A program made the position numbers and the translations under genes. From DATLFA01 sp039934635 (GTDB lineage Bacteria > Actinomycetota > Acidimicrobiia > Acidimicrobiales > WLNW01), in contig JBDTLT010000026.1 in the NCBI GenBank assembly GCA_039934635.1, positions 1 through 39,090 on the forward strand: a stretch of DNA of 39,090 nt. The letters are read 5' to 3'. Of this stretch, positions 23,544-31,495 are shown piece after piece. The notes beneath the pieces were generated by a model. It did not search any database, was not told where the DNA came from, and saw nothing but the letters and a program-made list of their open reading frames with translations. How positions within the stretch are numbered: the first letter of the stretch is position 1; each line of letters opens with the position of its first letter.

Positions 23544-25218
23544 CGTACTCGTACGTGGCGGCTCAGTGGTCGACGGCACCGGCGCGCCGCCGCGAACGGC
23601 CGACGTCCGCGTCCGCGATGGTCTCATCGTGGAGGTTGCACCTGCGCTACAGCCAGACGGTGAACTCCAGATCGACGCCAGCGGCGCGTTCGTCATCCCC
23701 GGCATCATCGAGACCCATACGCATCTCGACGGTGCGATGTGGTGGAACCCCGACCTCGATCCGCTGCCTGCCTACGGCAACACGAGCGCCGTGTTCGGCT
23801 ACTGCGGCAACTCGATTGCGCCGCTTGCGGGCAGCCAGCGTGACGACGTCGTCGATCTGCTGTGCTTCCTCGAAGACCTGCCGGTCGAGGCCTTCCGCCG
23901 GGAGATCCCGTGGACCTGGGAGCGGTGGCCCGACTACATGACCGCCATGGCGGGCCGCCCGACGTCGCTCAACCTGCTCGGTTTCTTCGGCCACGTCGCA
24001 CTGCGCACCTTCGTCATGGGCGATGCCGCGTGGGAGCGCCGCGCCACCGACGACGAAGTCCGCGCCATGTGTGCCCTTCTCGACGAAGCGCTCCGCCACG
24101 GGGCCGTCGGTCTGTCGATCAACCACTTCGACAAGGACCGCACCCTGCGCCTCGTCCCGGGCTATTTTGCCGACGACGCCGAGTACGCCGCACTGTTCGA
24201 CGTCGTGGCGCGCTATCCGGGGCGCACCGTGCAGGTGATCACGCGATTCAACGACCCTGACCACTGGCTCAGCGATGTCGAACGCTTCGCGCGGCTGTGC
24301 CATCGTGCCGGCGTGCGCGGCCAATGGCCCGGGGTGCCGACCGATGTCCTCGAAAGCGACAAGCGCGAGGCCGCGTGGAGCCTGCACCACCGCCTGCGCG
24401 CCGAAGGTGTCGACTTCTGGCCCAACGTCGTCTTCAAGCCGCTCGAGCCGTTCTTCGGCTTTGAACGGTCGATCGTGTTCCAGCGGGTACCGGCGTGGAA
24501 CGAGATGGTCAACGGGCCGCACGACGCCAAGCTGGCATTGCTGGCCGACCCGGCGTGGCGGGCCCGCGCGCGGTACGAATGGGACAACCGGCCGCATATC
24601 GCGACGTCGCGGGTCGATCGGCCGCAGTCGCTGATTTTCGCGATATCCGAAAACGGTGTGGGGCCCCTCGGCATATCGCTCGCCGACTACGCCGCGCAGA
24701 CGCGGCTGCATGTATCCGATGCTCTTGCCGATTGGCTCGTGCGCAACGGTATCGAGTCGTCGCTCGTCGGCACTCCCGACGAATTGAACGAGGCCGATGT
24801 CGTTGCGTTGTTGCGCGACCCGCAGACGCTGACGAACATCAACGACAGCGGCGCGCACTTGCAGCTGTTCTGTGGCGCCGGCCAGAACGTGCACTTGTTC
24901 ACGCACTACGTCCGCGATACGGGCCAACTGTCGATCGAAGAGGCAGTGCACTCGCTGACCGGTCGCTCGGCGTCGTTCTTGGGACTCACCGACCGCGGGA
25001 CCGTCGCGCCGGGCAAGCTCGGCGACCTCGCCGTATTCGCACTCGACGAGATCGAGTTGCGCCAAGAAACGCGGGTGCACGATGTGCCCTTCGGTTCTTG
25101 GCGCTTCACCCGCCCCCCGGCCGGATTCCGCGCGACAGTGGTGCGCGGTACGCCGACGTGGCTCGACGGCGCGAGCACCGGCGCTCGACCAGGGACCGTT
25201 GGTTCGCCGTTCACGTAG
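23536..25218 (+). CDS. D-aminoacylase-like amidohydrolase (paralogue 2)
   Basis: The 560-residue protein is a clear paralogue of the amidohydrolase at 9079-10773: same length, same opening (VRGGSVVDGTGAPPRTADV), HTHLDGAMWWNPDLDP, FGYCGNSIAP (C90 matches the zinc-bridging cysteine position), the NDSGAHLQLFCGAGQN end-of-barrel aspartate, and the closing RFTRPPAGFRATVVRGTP. As in paralogue 1, the mid-barrel histidines of classical N-acyl-D-amino-acid deacylases are replaced (QVITRFNDPDHW and RGQWPGVP). ATG 23536 has AAAGGA upstream and overlaps the TetR stop by eight bases. Next to a TetR/LLM switch it probably cleaves an amide or heterocycle in the same pathway; the substrate is unknown. Confidence 0.9.
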   Translation: MDDVLVRGGSVVDGTGAPPRTADVRVRDGLIVEVAPALQPDGELQIDASGAFVIPGIIETHTHLDGAMWWNPDLDPLPAYGNTSAVFGYCGNSIAPLAGSQRDDVVDLLCFLEDLPVEAFRREIPWTWERWPDYMTAMAGRPTSLNLLGFFGHVALRTFVMGDAAWERRATDDEVRAMCALLDEALRHGAVGLSINHFDKDRTLRLVPGYFADDAEYAALFDVVARYPGRTVQVITRFNDPDHWLSDVERFARLCHRAGVRGQWPGVPTDVLESDKREAAWSLHHRLRAEGVDFWPNVVFKPLEPFFGFERSIVFQRVPAWNEMVNGPHDAKLALLADPAWRARARYEWDNRPHIATSRVDRPQSLIFAISENGVGPLGISLADYAAQTRLHVSDALADWLVRNGIESSLVGTPDELNEADVVALLRDPQTLTNINDSGAHLQLFCGAGQNVHLFTHYVRDTGQLSIEEAVHSLTGRSASFLGLTDRGTVAPGKLGDLAVFALDEIELRQETRVHDVPFGSWRFTRPPAGFRATVVRGTPTWLDGASTGARPGTVGSPFT

Positions 25219-25278
25219 AGCCGGGCTCCCCGTTGGCCGTGACGCAGCGGCTATTCTGGCGAAAAGGAGAGGAACCAA

Positions 25279-25605
25279 ATGGCTGACGAGCGGGTAATGG
25301 GTGGCATCGCGTCGAGGGTGCTCATGGAGAACGACCGTGTACGCATCTGGGAGATGCGCCTTGCACCGGGCGAAGAGTCCGACCTGCACCGCCACGATCT
25401 CGACTACATCATGATCCAGATCTCCGGCGACAAGATGGCGGCGCGCTTCGAACCCGACTCTGGCGGCGAGTGGGTCGGCCTCGATTACGTCGAAGGTGAG
25501 ATCCAACCGGGCAACGTGCTCTATGCGCAACGCGGCGGCATCGAGACGGCAGTCAACGTCGGCAAACAGGAGTTCTACGAGATCGTCGTGGAGTTGAAGG
25601 ACTGA
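25279..25605 (+). CDS. Small cupin-domain protein
   Basis: A 108-residue single-domain cupin. The first cupin motif is visible as LAPGEESDLHRHDLDYIMIQISGD, with HRHD as likely metal ligands, and the second motif region is VEGEIQPGNVLYAQRGGIETAVN, lacking a clear second-motif histidine. The barrel is short, so it may be a metal-poor binding or isomerase domain rather than a dioxygenase. A strong ribosome-binding site (AAAAGGAGAGGA) precedes the ATG. It lies 60 bases after the amidohydrolase and just before the MFS gene, in the same orientation, and likely belongs to that operon. Confidence 0.85.
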   Translation: MADERVMGGIASRVLMENDRVRIWEMRLAPGEESDLHRHDLDYIMIQISGDKMAARFEPDSGGEWVGLDYVEGEIQPGNVLYAQRGGIETAVNVGKQEFYEIVVELKD

Positions 25606-25610
25606 CTGCG

Positions 25611-26996
25611 CTGACGAAGTCCACCGACGAACGGTGGGCTGCCCTCGGCATCGTTCTGATCGGTACGTTGATCGTAAGTCTCGACTCGACGATCGTCGGC
25701 ATCGCGCTTCCGCAGATAGGTGAATCACTTCACGCCGGAAGCAATATCCAATGGGTCGTCACGGCCAACCTGCTCGCGTTGTCGGTGTCGATGCCGGCCG
25801 CCGGATGGGTGGCCAATCGACTCGGCGCGAAGCCGGTGTTTCTCGTGTCGCTGGCGGCATTCAGCGTCGCGTCACTGTGTGCCGCGCTGGCGCCGAATCT
25901 GGGTTTTCTCATTGCGGCGCGAGCGGGCCAAGGCATCTGTGCGGGCATCTTCAACCCCGTGAGCATGACGATCGTGCTCGACCTCTTCGCTCCCGACGAG
26001 CGCGGGAGGGCAATGGGTGTCTGGGGCCTTGTCGCGATGAGCGCACCGGCGGTCGGCCCGACATTCGGCGGCTACCTCGTCACCGCCGTGAGCTGGCATT
26101 GGTTGTTCCTTCCCAACGTACCCATCGGCATCATCGGCGCGATCGCGGGCCGTCGGTTCTTGGTGGACACCGCACGTCGCGCGCAAGGCAAACTCGACTT
26201 CGTCGGCCTGGTCCTCGGTGGGTCGGGCCTCGCCTTGTTCATATTCGGCCTCGCGCAGAGTCGCAGCTGGGGCTGGGACGATCCGGGGACGATCGGCTGT
26301 CTGTTGGGTGGCCTGGCGCTGCTCGCGACGTTCACGTTCCACGCACTACGCACGCCCGAGCCGTTGCTCGAGCTGCGCCTGACGCGCACGCCCGTGTACC
26401 TCTCTTCGCTCCTCGTCATCGGCCTCGTGACACTGCCGCAGTACACGAGGGCGGTGTTCGTACCGCTGCAGCTCGAACGGCTGCGGGGCTACAGCGCGTT
26501 GAAGGTCGGAGTGATACTCACGCCGTCGGCAGTGATGACGGCGATCAGCATGTCGGTGGGAGGGCGGCTCGTCGACCGGATGGGGGCGCGCCGCCCCGCG
26601 GTCGGGGGCTGCCTGCTGATGATGATCGGCGCGGCCGGCAACGCGTTCATCTCGCCGAGCACGTCGGTCGTGTGGATTGCGACTTCGCTGGCAATCCAGG
26701 GCATGGGCGTCGGCGTGGTGATGATCCCCGTGACCGTTGTCGGGCTCAATGCCATCGCCGATCATTCGATGGCTCACGCGACGACGATTCGATCGCTTAC
26801 CAATCAGGTCGGCGCCGCCCTCTCGGTGGCCGGCCTCTTCGCCCTCGTCAATGCGCGGCTCGCGTCGGCGAAGTCGGTGAACGCCGAACAATCCGCCTAC
26901 AACAGCACGTTCATCGTCGCGATGGTCGTACTCGCGATAGCCGTGATCATCGCGTGGCGCATGCCTGACGCCGGCAGCCGGCCGCGCCGCGGCTGA
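25611..26996 (+). CDS. MFS transporter, DHA2 (EmrB/QacA-like) drug:proton antiporter family
   Basis: This highly hydrophobic protein has repeated membrane segments and the family motifs SLDSTIVGIALPQIG (motif D1 at the end of helix 1), GWVANRLGAKPVFLVSL (motif A), FAPDERGRAMGVWG and APAVGPTFGGYLV (motif C of antiporters). The last third contains further helices up to VVLAIAVIIAWRMP. The first ordinary start codon in frame, TTG 25668, would cut helix 1 in half. Reading upstream gives TKSTDERWAALGIVLIGTLI, the usual N-terminus of the family, but without ATG, GTG or TTG. A CTG at 25611, nine bases after AAGGA (25597-25601), is the best candidate, so a non-canonical start is proposed. It would export a pathway compound or toxic intermediate. 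Confidence 0.85.
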   Translation: MTKSTDERWAALGIVLIGTLIVSLDSTIVGIALPQIGESLHAGSNIQWVVTANLLALSVSMPAAGWVANRLGAKPVFLVSLAAFSVASLCAALAPNLGFLIAARAGQGICAGIFNPVSMTIVLDLFAPDERGRAMGVWGLVAMSAPAVGPTFGGYLVTAVSWHWLFLPNVPIGIIGAIAGRRFLVDTARRAQGKLDFVGLVLGGSGLALFIFGLAQSRSWGWDDPGTIGCLLGGLALLATFTFHALRTPEPLLELRLTRTPVYLSSLLVIGLVTLPQYTRAVFVPLQLERLRGYSALKVGVILTPSAVMTAISMSVGGRLVDRMGARRPAVGGCLLMMIGAAGNAFISPSTSVVWIATSLAIQGMGVGVVMIPVTVVGLNAIADHSMAHATTIRSLTNQVGAALSVAGLFALVNARLASAKSVNAEQSAYNSTFIVAMVVLAIAVIIAWRMPDAGSRPRRG

Positions 26997-27048
26997 CGAA
27001 GGGCCTCCGTCGCCGGCGATCGTTACTATGCGGTCGAAGGGGGACGTC

Positions 27049-27873
27049 ATGGGACGGTTCGACGGACGCAATGTGGTGGTCACGGGCGCGAGCCGAGGCA
27101 TCGGCGCGTCGATTGCCGAGCGATTCGCGGCGGAGGGGGCCAATGTCGTCATCACCGCCCGAACGCTCGATCAGCACGACCATCTCGCGGGGAGCTTGCG
27201 CGAGACCGCGCAACGCTGTGCGCGGCATGGCTCGACGGTCGTTCCGTTGGTCGCCGATCTGGCGAGCGGTGACGATCGGGCCCGCGTCGTTCCGGAAAGC
27301 GAAGCCGCACTCGGTGGACCGATCGACATCCTCGTCAACAACGCGGCCGCCGGCATCCATGTGTTGAGCGCGGCCATGTCGTTGAAGCACCGGCGCATCA
27401 TGTTCGAGGTCAACTTCCACGCGCCGATCGACCTTGCGCAAGCGGTGATCCCTTCGATGCGCGAACGGGGCGAAGGGTGGATCATCAATCTCTCGTCCGG
27501 AGGCGCGCGCCTCACCGATGGGCCGCCCTTTGCACAGACGGCGATGGGAACGACCAACGCCGCGTACGGCGCGACCAAGGCTGCGCTCAATCGCTACACC
27601 AACGCGCTGGCCGTCGAGCTCTATGGCACCGGTATCCGCATCAACACATTGGAGCCCGACAAGCCCGTCGCGACCGAGGGCGCCATTGCGCACCTGGGCG
27701 ATCGCATCGCGGCCGACCTGTTCAATCCCGTTGAAGTCATCGTGCAAGCGGCGGTGGTGTTGGCCGAGTGCGGAACCGATCTCACCGGTCGCATCTGCGT
27801 AGACCAACCGTTGCTCGACGAGCTCGGCGTCGCGGTCCATTCGCTCGACGGGCGCCATCTGCTCGCGGGTTGA
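27049..27873 (+). CDS. SDR-family NAD(P)-dependent oxidoreductase
   Basis: A 274-residue SDR with TGASRGIG near the N-terminus, NNAA, serine in NLSSGGARL, and YGATK as the Tyr-Lys pair. Between the serine and the tyrosine is an extended loop (TDGPPFAQTAMGTTNAA) longer than in typical members, likely shaping the substrate pocket. TARTLD after beta-2 leaves the cofactor open. An ATG at 27028 is in frame, but AAGGGGGA five bases before ATG 27049 supports the later start (MGRFDGRNVVVTGAS). It begins 52 bases after the MFS stop in the same direction and ends seven bases from a convergent kinase gene. Confidence 0.92.
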   Translation: MGRFDGRNVVVTGASRGIGASIAERFAAEGANVVITARTLDQHDHLAGSLRETAQRCARHGSTVVPLVADLASGDDRARVVPESEAALGGPIDILVNNAAAGIHVLSAAMSLKHRRIMFEVNFHAPIDLAQAVIPSMRERGEGWIINLSSGGARLTDGPPFAQTAMGTTNAAYGATKAALNRYTNALAVELYGTGIRINTLEPDKPVATEGAIAHLGDRIAADLFNPVEVIVQAAVVLAECGTDLTGRICVDQPLLDELGVAVHSLDGRHLLAG

Positions 27874-27880
27874 ATGGACG

Positions 27881-28381
27881 CTACCGATATCGGCGAAGGA
27901 ACTTTCGGACGTCACGTGAAGTGTGAAACGTGATCACCTCGGCGTGTTGCGCGTGCTCATCCAACGCAGTATCGAGCCTCGGCTTGCTGTCCTTCGGATA
28001 GCGCCATATCCACCGAAGAAACTCACGGTCGAGGCGCTCAGGACAGCCGGGGGCCTGCACTGCGCGACCGCGGTTTCGAAGTGACCGTCGGGCTGCTCGA
28101 AGAACACAGCGGGCACGAGAGATTGCGAACACGATCACCGTGTCGGCGCGTGCCAGGCGAATGTCAAAGGTTCCGCCGTAGTTGCCGTCGGCTATCCAGC
28201 TGTCTGCGGCAAGTAGGTCTTCCTGGATCGAGCGCCACTCGCCACGTGCCGTCGGCTCCCAACCGGGTTTCCAGAAGTGCTCGTCGAGATGAATCACCGG
28301 TAGGCCGGTGCGATCTGCGAGTTCACGGGCGAAGGTCGTCTTGCCGGCGCCCCCGGGACCGACGACCGCGACTCGTTGCAC
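27881..28381 (-). CDS. Small P-loop kinase-like ATPase (adenylate-kinase / topology-modulation type)
   Basis: The 166-residue protein begins at GTG with QRVAVVGPGGAGKTTFARE, a Walker A loop at residues 8-15, followed by LPVIHLDEHFWKPGWEP. WIADGNYGGTFDIRLARADTVIVF is a Walker B-like strand, and an arginine-rich lid follows (RCVLRAARRSLRNRGR). This is the pattern of small AAA/kinase proteins annotated as topology-modulation (FlaR) or adenylate-kinase-like, whose true substrates are mostly unknown. The gene starts four bases after the VOC gene stop and is likely co-transcribed with it. It has no visible link to the catabolic genes. Confidence 0.85.
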   Translation of the reverse strand: MQRVAVVGPGGAGKTTFARELADRTGLPVIHLDEHFWKPGWEPTARGEWRSIQEDLLAADSWIADGNYGGTFDIRLARADTVIVFAISRARCVLRAARRSLRNRGRAVQAPGCPERLDREFLRWIWRYPKDSKPRLDTALDEHAQHAEVITFHTSRDVRKFLRRYR

Positions 28382-28384
28382 CGC

Positions 28385-28750
28385 TCAATTATGGCGGCTG
28401 GCCTCACGGTGTTCGAGCACGTTGACAACAACCCCGTTGGGATCGCGAACGAAGAACCGGCGCACTCCCCACGGCTCGTCGGTCAAGGGATACACGATGT
28501 CGTCGCCACGACCAATTGCCTGCGCGTGAACGCCATCGACATCGGTGACTTCGATCGTCATGTTGGGCGTGATCTCGGGCATGGCGGCCTGGGTGACGGT
28601 CACCTGCGCCGTTGGGTTCGCCGGCGAGGCGTAGGTGACGACCCAACCGAGGTCCATGACGACTTCGAGGCCGATCAAGTCGACATAGAAATCTCGCGTT
28701 GCCCCTGGGTCTTGGGTGGTGATGTCAGGGACTACTCGGCGCACGGTCAT
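28385..28750 (-). CDS. VOC-fold (glyoxalase/bleomycin-resistance-like) protein
   Basis: A 121-residue single-module protein begins MTVRRVVPDITTQDPGATRD, continues FYVDLIGLEVVMDLGWVVTY, and ends RRFFVRDPNGVVVNVLEHRE. The DPNG and FYxDxxGL elements fit the VOC superfamily. The usual first-strand metal histidine is replaced (VVPDITT), so it may be a non-metal binding or resistance-type member. A TTG 36 bases further upstream would extend the frame, but ATG 28750 gives a normal VOC start. The gene precedes the P-loop kinase by three bases. Confidence 0.8.
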   Translation of the reverse strand: MTVRRVVPDITTQDPGATRDFYVDLIGLEVVMDLGWVVTYASPANPTAQVTVTQAAMPEITPNMTIEVTDVDGVHAQAIGRGDDIVYPLTDEPWGVRRFFVRDPNGVVVNVLEHREASRHN

Positions 28751-29003
28751 GTTGCAGTCTGGCGCCGGCGACGCCGGTAGCGACAACGAGAAAGAGAACT
28801 ATCGCCGCGATGCGTGCGCATCCGGCGACGAGGCCTCGAGATGGCAAGGGCGCCACCGCGAGCAGAAGTGCGCTCACGACGCACGTCGTCCACGTTTTTC
28901 CGTAAAGGAAGAGGAGGCCGACCGTGAGTGCGATCGCCGGTACCAGAAAGAAAGCCGCAGCGAGCAGGTAAGTGACCCGGCTACCAGTGCGGCTGCGCCG
29001 CAA
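28725..29003 (-). CDS. Possible small membrane protein (doubtful)
   Basis: This 92-residue frame from TTG 29003 contains two or three hydrophobic stretches (VTYLLAAAFFLVPAIALTVG, then TCVVSALLLAVAP and IAAIVLFLVVATGVAGA). It starts with a basic segment (RRSRTGSR) that would keep the N-terminus inside. Its end overlaps the VOC start by 26 bases. There is no ATG or GTG start and no clear ribosome-binding site. The upstream part of the same frame runs into a decayed dehydrogenase tail. It may be a real short membrane gene, a degraded one, or noise. Confidence 0.4.
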   Translation of the reverse strand: MRRSRTGSRVTYLLAAAFFLVPAIALTVGLLFLYGKTWTTCVVSALLLAVAPLPSRGLVAGCARIAAIVLFLVVATGVAGARLQHDRAPSSP

Positions 29004-29059
29004 CGCGAGGGCGGCTACGCCGCGCGAGCAATGAAGGATGGTCGAACCAAGTGCGGCTA

Positions 29060-29165
29060 TCAGCAGCTGCGTTCGAGGTCTACCTCGTTGTACGCGGGTT
29101 CACCGGCCAGACAGCGCTTGATGCTGTCGAAGCCGTTGCGATTGCAGAGGAGAGCCCGAGCGACT
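29060..29165 (-). pseudogene. Decayed copy of a D-2-hydroxyacid dehydrogenase C-terminus
   Basis: Reading minus strand, this fragment encodes ALLCNRNGFDSIKR, then CLAGEPAYNEVDLERSC and a TGA. The functional neighbour ends with ALFVNLHRLWRDNIKR, WLSGEPLRNEVDLERGY and TGA. At DNA level 29069-29129 aligns without gaps to 29251-29311, the start of the neighbour's 3' end, with 50 of 61 bases identical by my count. No upstream domain is present, so this is a remnant of a duplicated or replaced paralogue. It lies between a doubtful membrane gene and an inverted repeat, and the whole 28.7-29.24 kb stretch appears to be in decay. Confidence 0.7.
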
Positions 29166-29168
29166 CTC

Positions 29169-29205
29169 GTAGCAAAAGTGCACACCCGCCGTGCATTCTT
29201 GCTAC
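29169..29205. repeat. Inverted repeat, 15-bp arms with 7-base loop
   Basis: Arms 29169-29183 (GTAGCAAAAGTGCAC) and 29191-29205 (GTGCATTCTTGCTAC) pair at 13 of 15 positions around ACCCGCC. It lies 37 bases beyond the stop of the minus-strand 2-hydroxyacid dehydrogenase and just before the dehydrogenase remnant. It could work as a terminator-like or mRNA-stabilising structure for the minus operon, but no T-run follows. Alternatively it is a palindromic repeat unit or scar of a small mobile element. AT content is higher than in the flanks. Confidence 0.65.
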
Positions 29206-29241
29206 CGAAGGTTGAAATGTGCGGCACCGACGAAGACGTGC

Positions 29242-30324
29242 TCAGTAGCCGCGTTCGAGGTCTACTTCGTTGCGCAGGGGCTCGCCGGACAGCCATCGCT
29301 TGATGTTGTCGCGCCACAGCCGATGCAGGTTCACGAACAAGGCGGCCGGCGAACTCGAGCAGTGGTACGACAGATAGAGGTTCGGTGCGTCCCACAGCGG
29401 ATGATCGGAGGGCAGTGGCTCGATGCTCGCGACGTCGAGCGCCGCACCGCGAAGGTGTCCGCGGCGCATCGCATCGATCAACGCGTCTTCGTCGAGCAGG
29501 GTGCCTCGGCCGACGTTGCAGAAGAACGCACCCGGCTTCATGGCAGCAATGGCCGCGGCGTCGATGAGGCCGATCGTTTCGGGTGTCTCGGGTACGGCCG
29601 ACACGATGGTGTCGCAGCGACCGAGCATGTCGTGAAGCTGATCGGTGGGGAACAGTTCGGCCACGTCGGGTGCGGTCGCTCCCGGTCGAGCCGACCGGCG
29701 CGACGCAAGCACGGTCACGCCGAACGGCGCGAGCCGTGCCGCGACCGCGGCGTTGATCGCGCCGAGGCCGATGAGCCCGACGGTTGCGCCCGCCAATTCG
29801 CTGCCGTAGAGCGCGTCCCAGTTGTGGACTTGCTGCAGCGCGTCGAGCTCACGGAACCGTTTGCGTTCTTGCAGCAGACGTCCGATGACGAACTCGGCAA
29901 TCGCGACCGCGTTGCTGCCGGCGCTCGTGGTCAGACGGATGCCCGCTTCGGCCAACCCGGCCGATTGCAGCTGGGCCGACCCGGCACCGACGCCCTGCAC
30001 CCACCCCAGCTTTGGTGCGACTGCGCCGACGTCGAATGGCAGGTCGAGCGTGACAACCGCGTCGACTCGCTCGAACATCGCCCGCTGCGCGTCGGTGAGC
30101 GCCGGCGCGAGCCCGCGTGCCGCCTCGGCGCCGCCGATGCGACCGCGCTCGGTTCGCAACTCGTGCGGTTCGTCGTAGGTCTCGACGGTGACCGCGATAC
30201 GGGGATCGATCGATTGCACTGTCTCGATCTCTCGAGCCAACGCGTCGGGATCGCCGAACCACACAGTGGGGTAGAGGATGCCGAGGTTGATCGGGCCGTC
30301 GGTGGGGACTGGGCGTACGGGCAT
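29242..30324 (-). CDS. D-2-hydroxyacid dehydrogenase-family oxidoreductase
   Basis: The 360-residue protein has the D-isomer 2-hydroxyacid dehydrogenase layout. The NAD domain shows GLIGLGAINAAVAARLAPFG, where the third glycine of GxGxxG is asparagine. The catalytic residues R273 (VGRG), E302 (SIEPLP) and H321 (SYHCSSS) are present. ASRRS after beta-2 suggests NADP(H) preference. Compared with phosphoglycerate dehydrogenase or formate dehydrogenase it has a long N-terminal part (about 100 residues). It would reduce a 2-keto acid or oxidise a D-2-hydroxy acid. It is the last gene of the MDR/amidohydrolase/SnoaL/LLM minus-strand series, 31 bases after the LLM stop. A decayed copy of its 3' end follows downstream. 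Confidence 0.91.
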   Translation of the reverse strand: MPVRPVPTDGPINLGILYPTVWFGDPDALAREIETVQSIDPRIAVTVETYDEPHELRTERGRIGGAEAARGLAPALTDAQRAMFERVDAVVTLDLPFDVGAVAPKLGWVQGVGAGSAQLQSAGLAEAGIRLTTSAGSNAVAIAEFVIGRLLQERKRFRELDALQQVHNWDALYGSELAGATVGLIGLGAINAAVAARLAPFGVTVLASRRSARPGATAPDVAELFPTDQLHDMLGRCDTIVSAVPETPETIGLIDAAAIAAMKPGAFFCNVGRGTLLDEDALIDAMRRGHLRGAALDVASIEPLPSDHPLWDAPNLYLSYHCSSSPAALFVNLHRLWRDNIKRWLSGEPLRNEVDLERGY

Positions 30325-30355
30325 CAGATGCTCCTTGCGTCGCGGTGGGGCGGGA

Positions 30356-31495
30356 TCAACGCGTGCCGTAGGAGGCGCCGCACTGCGCTTCGCGTTGGCG
30401 CGTCGTGGAGTGAATCGGATCGGTGTCGAATTTGGGGATGACGTACTTGCCGAACGTCTCGTACGACTCTCGGAGCGCGTCCATGTCGTAGTCGCAAACG
30501 GTCGACGAGAACGTCAGCTGATCGGCGCCCACATCGATGAATTTCTGGACCGTACGCGAGATCTCGTCGGGGTCGCCGACACAACTCGCCGCAGCGTTGG
30601 AGCCGGCCTTGAGCTCTTCGACAGTGGGATCGGGCGGGAGATCGGGCCACACGGGGAAGCCGTCGGGCCGGGGGAAGGAGTCGAGATAGCGAAACACAAG
30701 ACCGGTGTGATAGCTGCTGCGGTTTGCCGCGAACAATCGCCGCGCCTTGTCGCCGTCCTCGAGGCACATCATGTCGCCGGTCACCATGATGTTGTTGTTG
30801 ACGTACCCGCCGACCGGTTCGGCCTTTTCGATGTTCTTCTTGTAGATCTCGATCAACGGCGCCAACGTGTCGGGCGTGCCGAGGGTGAAGCACAACACGC
30901 CGATGCCGAGGCGTCCCGCTTTTTCGAACGTGCCCGGCGAACCCGCCGCAACCCAGATCGGTGGGTGCGGATCGGTGTACGGCTTTGGCAGCACGCGTCG
31001 CGTCGGCATCGAGAATGCGGTGCCTTCGTAGGAGTACTCGTCCTCGGCCCACATGCGCACGATCTGCGGGAGCGCCTCGTCATAGAGCTCACGGGTTCGT
31101 TCCATCTTGTCGATGCCGAATCCGAAGACCTCCATCGATGACGACCCGCGGCCTGTGCCGAACTCGAATCGGCCCTCGCCCAAATGATCGAGCATGGCGA
31201 CGCGCTCGGCGATGCGAGCCGGGTGGTTGACCGGGCGCGTGATGTTGAAGATGGCTGACCCGACGTGGATGCGCTGCGTCTTGGCCAGTGCATACGCCAT
31301 GAAGGTCTCGGAGTCGGAGAGGTGCGAATACTCGTCCAGGAAATGATGTTCGGCCGACCACGAGTATTTGAAGCCGGAGCGGTCGGCGAGCTGGATGTAC
31401 TCGAGCTCGTTCTTGAGGGTCTGGTGCTCGCTACGGACCTTGCCGTCGCGCCAGTGCTTGGGGTGGTACATGTTCGTGAAGATGCCGAACTCCAT
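30356..31495 (-). CDS. LLM-class flavin-dependent oxidoreductase
   Basis: A 379-residue luciferase-like protein with MEFGIFTNMYHPKHW, FKYSWSAEHHFLDEYSHLSD, INFT-like IFNITRPVNHPARIAERVAM, LGEGRFEFGTGRGSSSMEV, and KPYTDPHPPIWVAAGSPGTF. The EHHF and GTGRG segments are typical of FMN-dependent monooxygenases in catabolic clusters. A longer frame extends to 31570, but GGAGGAA six bases before ATG 31495 fixes the start. A 141-base gap separates it from the SnoaL-like gene upstream, so it may have its own promoter or only a loosely coupled one. It likely performs the oxidative step of this cluster; reduced flavin would come from elsewhere. Confidence 0.93.
   Translation of the reverse strand: MEFGIFTNMYHPKHWRDGKVRSEHQTLKNELEYIQLADRSGFKYSWSAEHHFLDEYSHLSDSETFMAYALAKTQRIHVGSAIFNITRPVNHPARIAERVAMLDHLGEGRFEFGTGRGSSSMEVFGFGIDKMERTRELYDEALPQIVRMWAEDEYSYEGTAFSMPTRRVLPKPYTDPHPPIWVAAGSPGTFEKAGRLGIGVLCFTLGTPDTLAPLIEIYKKNIEKAEPVGGYVNNNIMVTGDMMCLEDGDKARRLFAANRSSYHTGLVFRYLDSFPRPDGFPVWPDLPPDPTVEELKAGSNAAASCVGDPDEISRTVQKFIDVGADQLTFSSTVCDYDMDALRESYETFGKYVIPKFDTDPIHSTTRQREAQCGASYGTR

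Noticed and set aside
23647..25728. A 693-codon open frame on the minus strand, antisense to the amidohydrolase and cupin
   Set aside because: It is an artefact of high-GC codon bias: arginine- and histidine-rich with no domain pattern, while the plus strand carries clear motifs and ribosome-binding sites.
29191..30441. 416-codon plus-strand frame over the hydroxyacid dehydrogenase
   Set aside because: No fold signature and it runs through the dehydrogenase catalytic residues on the other strand.
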